Origin: Burkholderiaceae bacterium
GTDB taxonomy: Bacteria > Pseudomonadota > Gammaproteobacteria > Burkholderiales > Burkholderiaceae
Length of the DNA stretch: 5,496 bases
Assembly (NCBI GenBank): GCA_947461335.1
Contig: CANHLB010000133.1
Coordinates: 1 to 5,496, forward strand
Direction: 5' to 3'
Position numbers and translations under genes: made by a program. This document shows positions 5,345 through 5,496 of the stretch, in pieces (position 1 is the stretch's first letter; each line of letters begins with the position of its first letter). The notes below the pieces were generated by a model that saw nothing but the letters and a program-made list of their open reading frames with translations, was not told where the DNA came from and did not search any database.

Positions 5345-5496
5345 ATGTCTTTAACTACTCCTTCACCTGATAACACCAGCCCTCTAGATCAAGCTCAGTT
5401 ACGAGCTTGGCTTGGGGAGCAGGCTGAGAAGCTGGGTTTTGATGGTCTGCGTATTACTGATACCCAACTAGGACCTGCCAGTGAGCGCCTACAAGA
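5345..5496 (+). CDS. queG: Epoxyqueuosine reductase QueG, N-terminal fragment (runs off right edge)
   Basis: Fifty complete codons are visible from the ATG at 5345 to the window edge. After a variable N-terminus, the segment LGFDGLRITDTQLGPASERL (residues about 30-49) matches the start of QueG, the cobalamin- and Fe-S-dependent enzyme that reduces epoxyqueuosine to queuosine in tRNA. The Fe-S and cobalamin regions lie outside the window. The divergent position 43 bp from tsaE is a frequent arrangement in this group. No Shine-Dalgarno is seen in the short leader (GTATTACTT before ATG). Only the N-terminus is available, so identification rests on one motif plus context. Confidence 0.88.
   Translation, partial: MSLTTPSPDNTSPLDQAQLRAWLGEQAEKLGFDGLRITDTQLGPASERLQ

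Noticed and set aside
1..5496. CRISPR array, insertion sequence or integrase gene
   Set aside because: No regularly spaced repeats, transposase motifs or tyrosine/serine recombinase signatures were seen on either strand.

Overview
This window looks like chromosomal DNA of a betaproteobacterium of the Polynucleobacter type (Burkholderiaceae, small AT-leaning genome). That is inferred from the style of the encoded proteins and from the order tsaE-amiC next to a divergent queG; no database search was possible. The right half is ordinary housekeeping sequence. On the minus strand tsaE (tRNA t6A synthesis) is followed 4 bp later by amiC (a Tat-exported cell-division amidase) and then by a tRNA-Lys(UUU) gene. 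On the plus strand the first 50 codons of queG (queuosine synthesis) run off the right edge. The left edge carries the C-terminal two thirds of an IlvD/Edd-family Fe-S dehydratase.

The part between about 1180 and 3245 is accessory in character and holds two things. First, on the minus strand (2117 down to 1255) there is a compact cluster of three overlapping small genes: a 96-aa AbrB/MazE-like protein, a 109-aa protein with a toxin-like C-terminal half, and a third small reading frame of 76 codons broken by an in-frame TGA at codon 36. Its promoter is an extended -10 box sitting among three copies of the half-site GCATGAAT, as expected of a self-repressing toxin-antitoxin operon.

Second, the 3' part of the tRNA-Lys gene, from the first base of the anticodon loop through CCA, is duplicated perfectly over 47 bp exactly 1,011 bp away. 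This is the footprint of site-specific integration into a tRNA gene. A good intrinsic terminator lies next to the truncated copy and none is obvious next to the intact tRNA, which suggests the terminator originally served the tRNA and was displaced. The unit contains no integrase, only one recognisable gene, a predicted secreted histidine-phosphatase-family protein, plus a gene-poor 205-bp stretch.

The most interesting content is therefore the minimal tRNA-anchored island and the adjacent toxin-antitoxin-like trio. A 19-bp, 17/19 match to the same tRNA segment just beyond the trio hints that the trio may also have come in as a tRNA-targeted unit.
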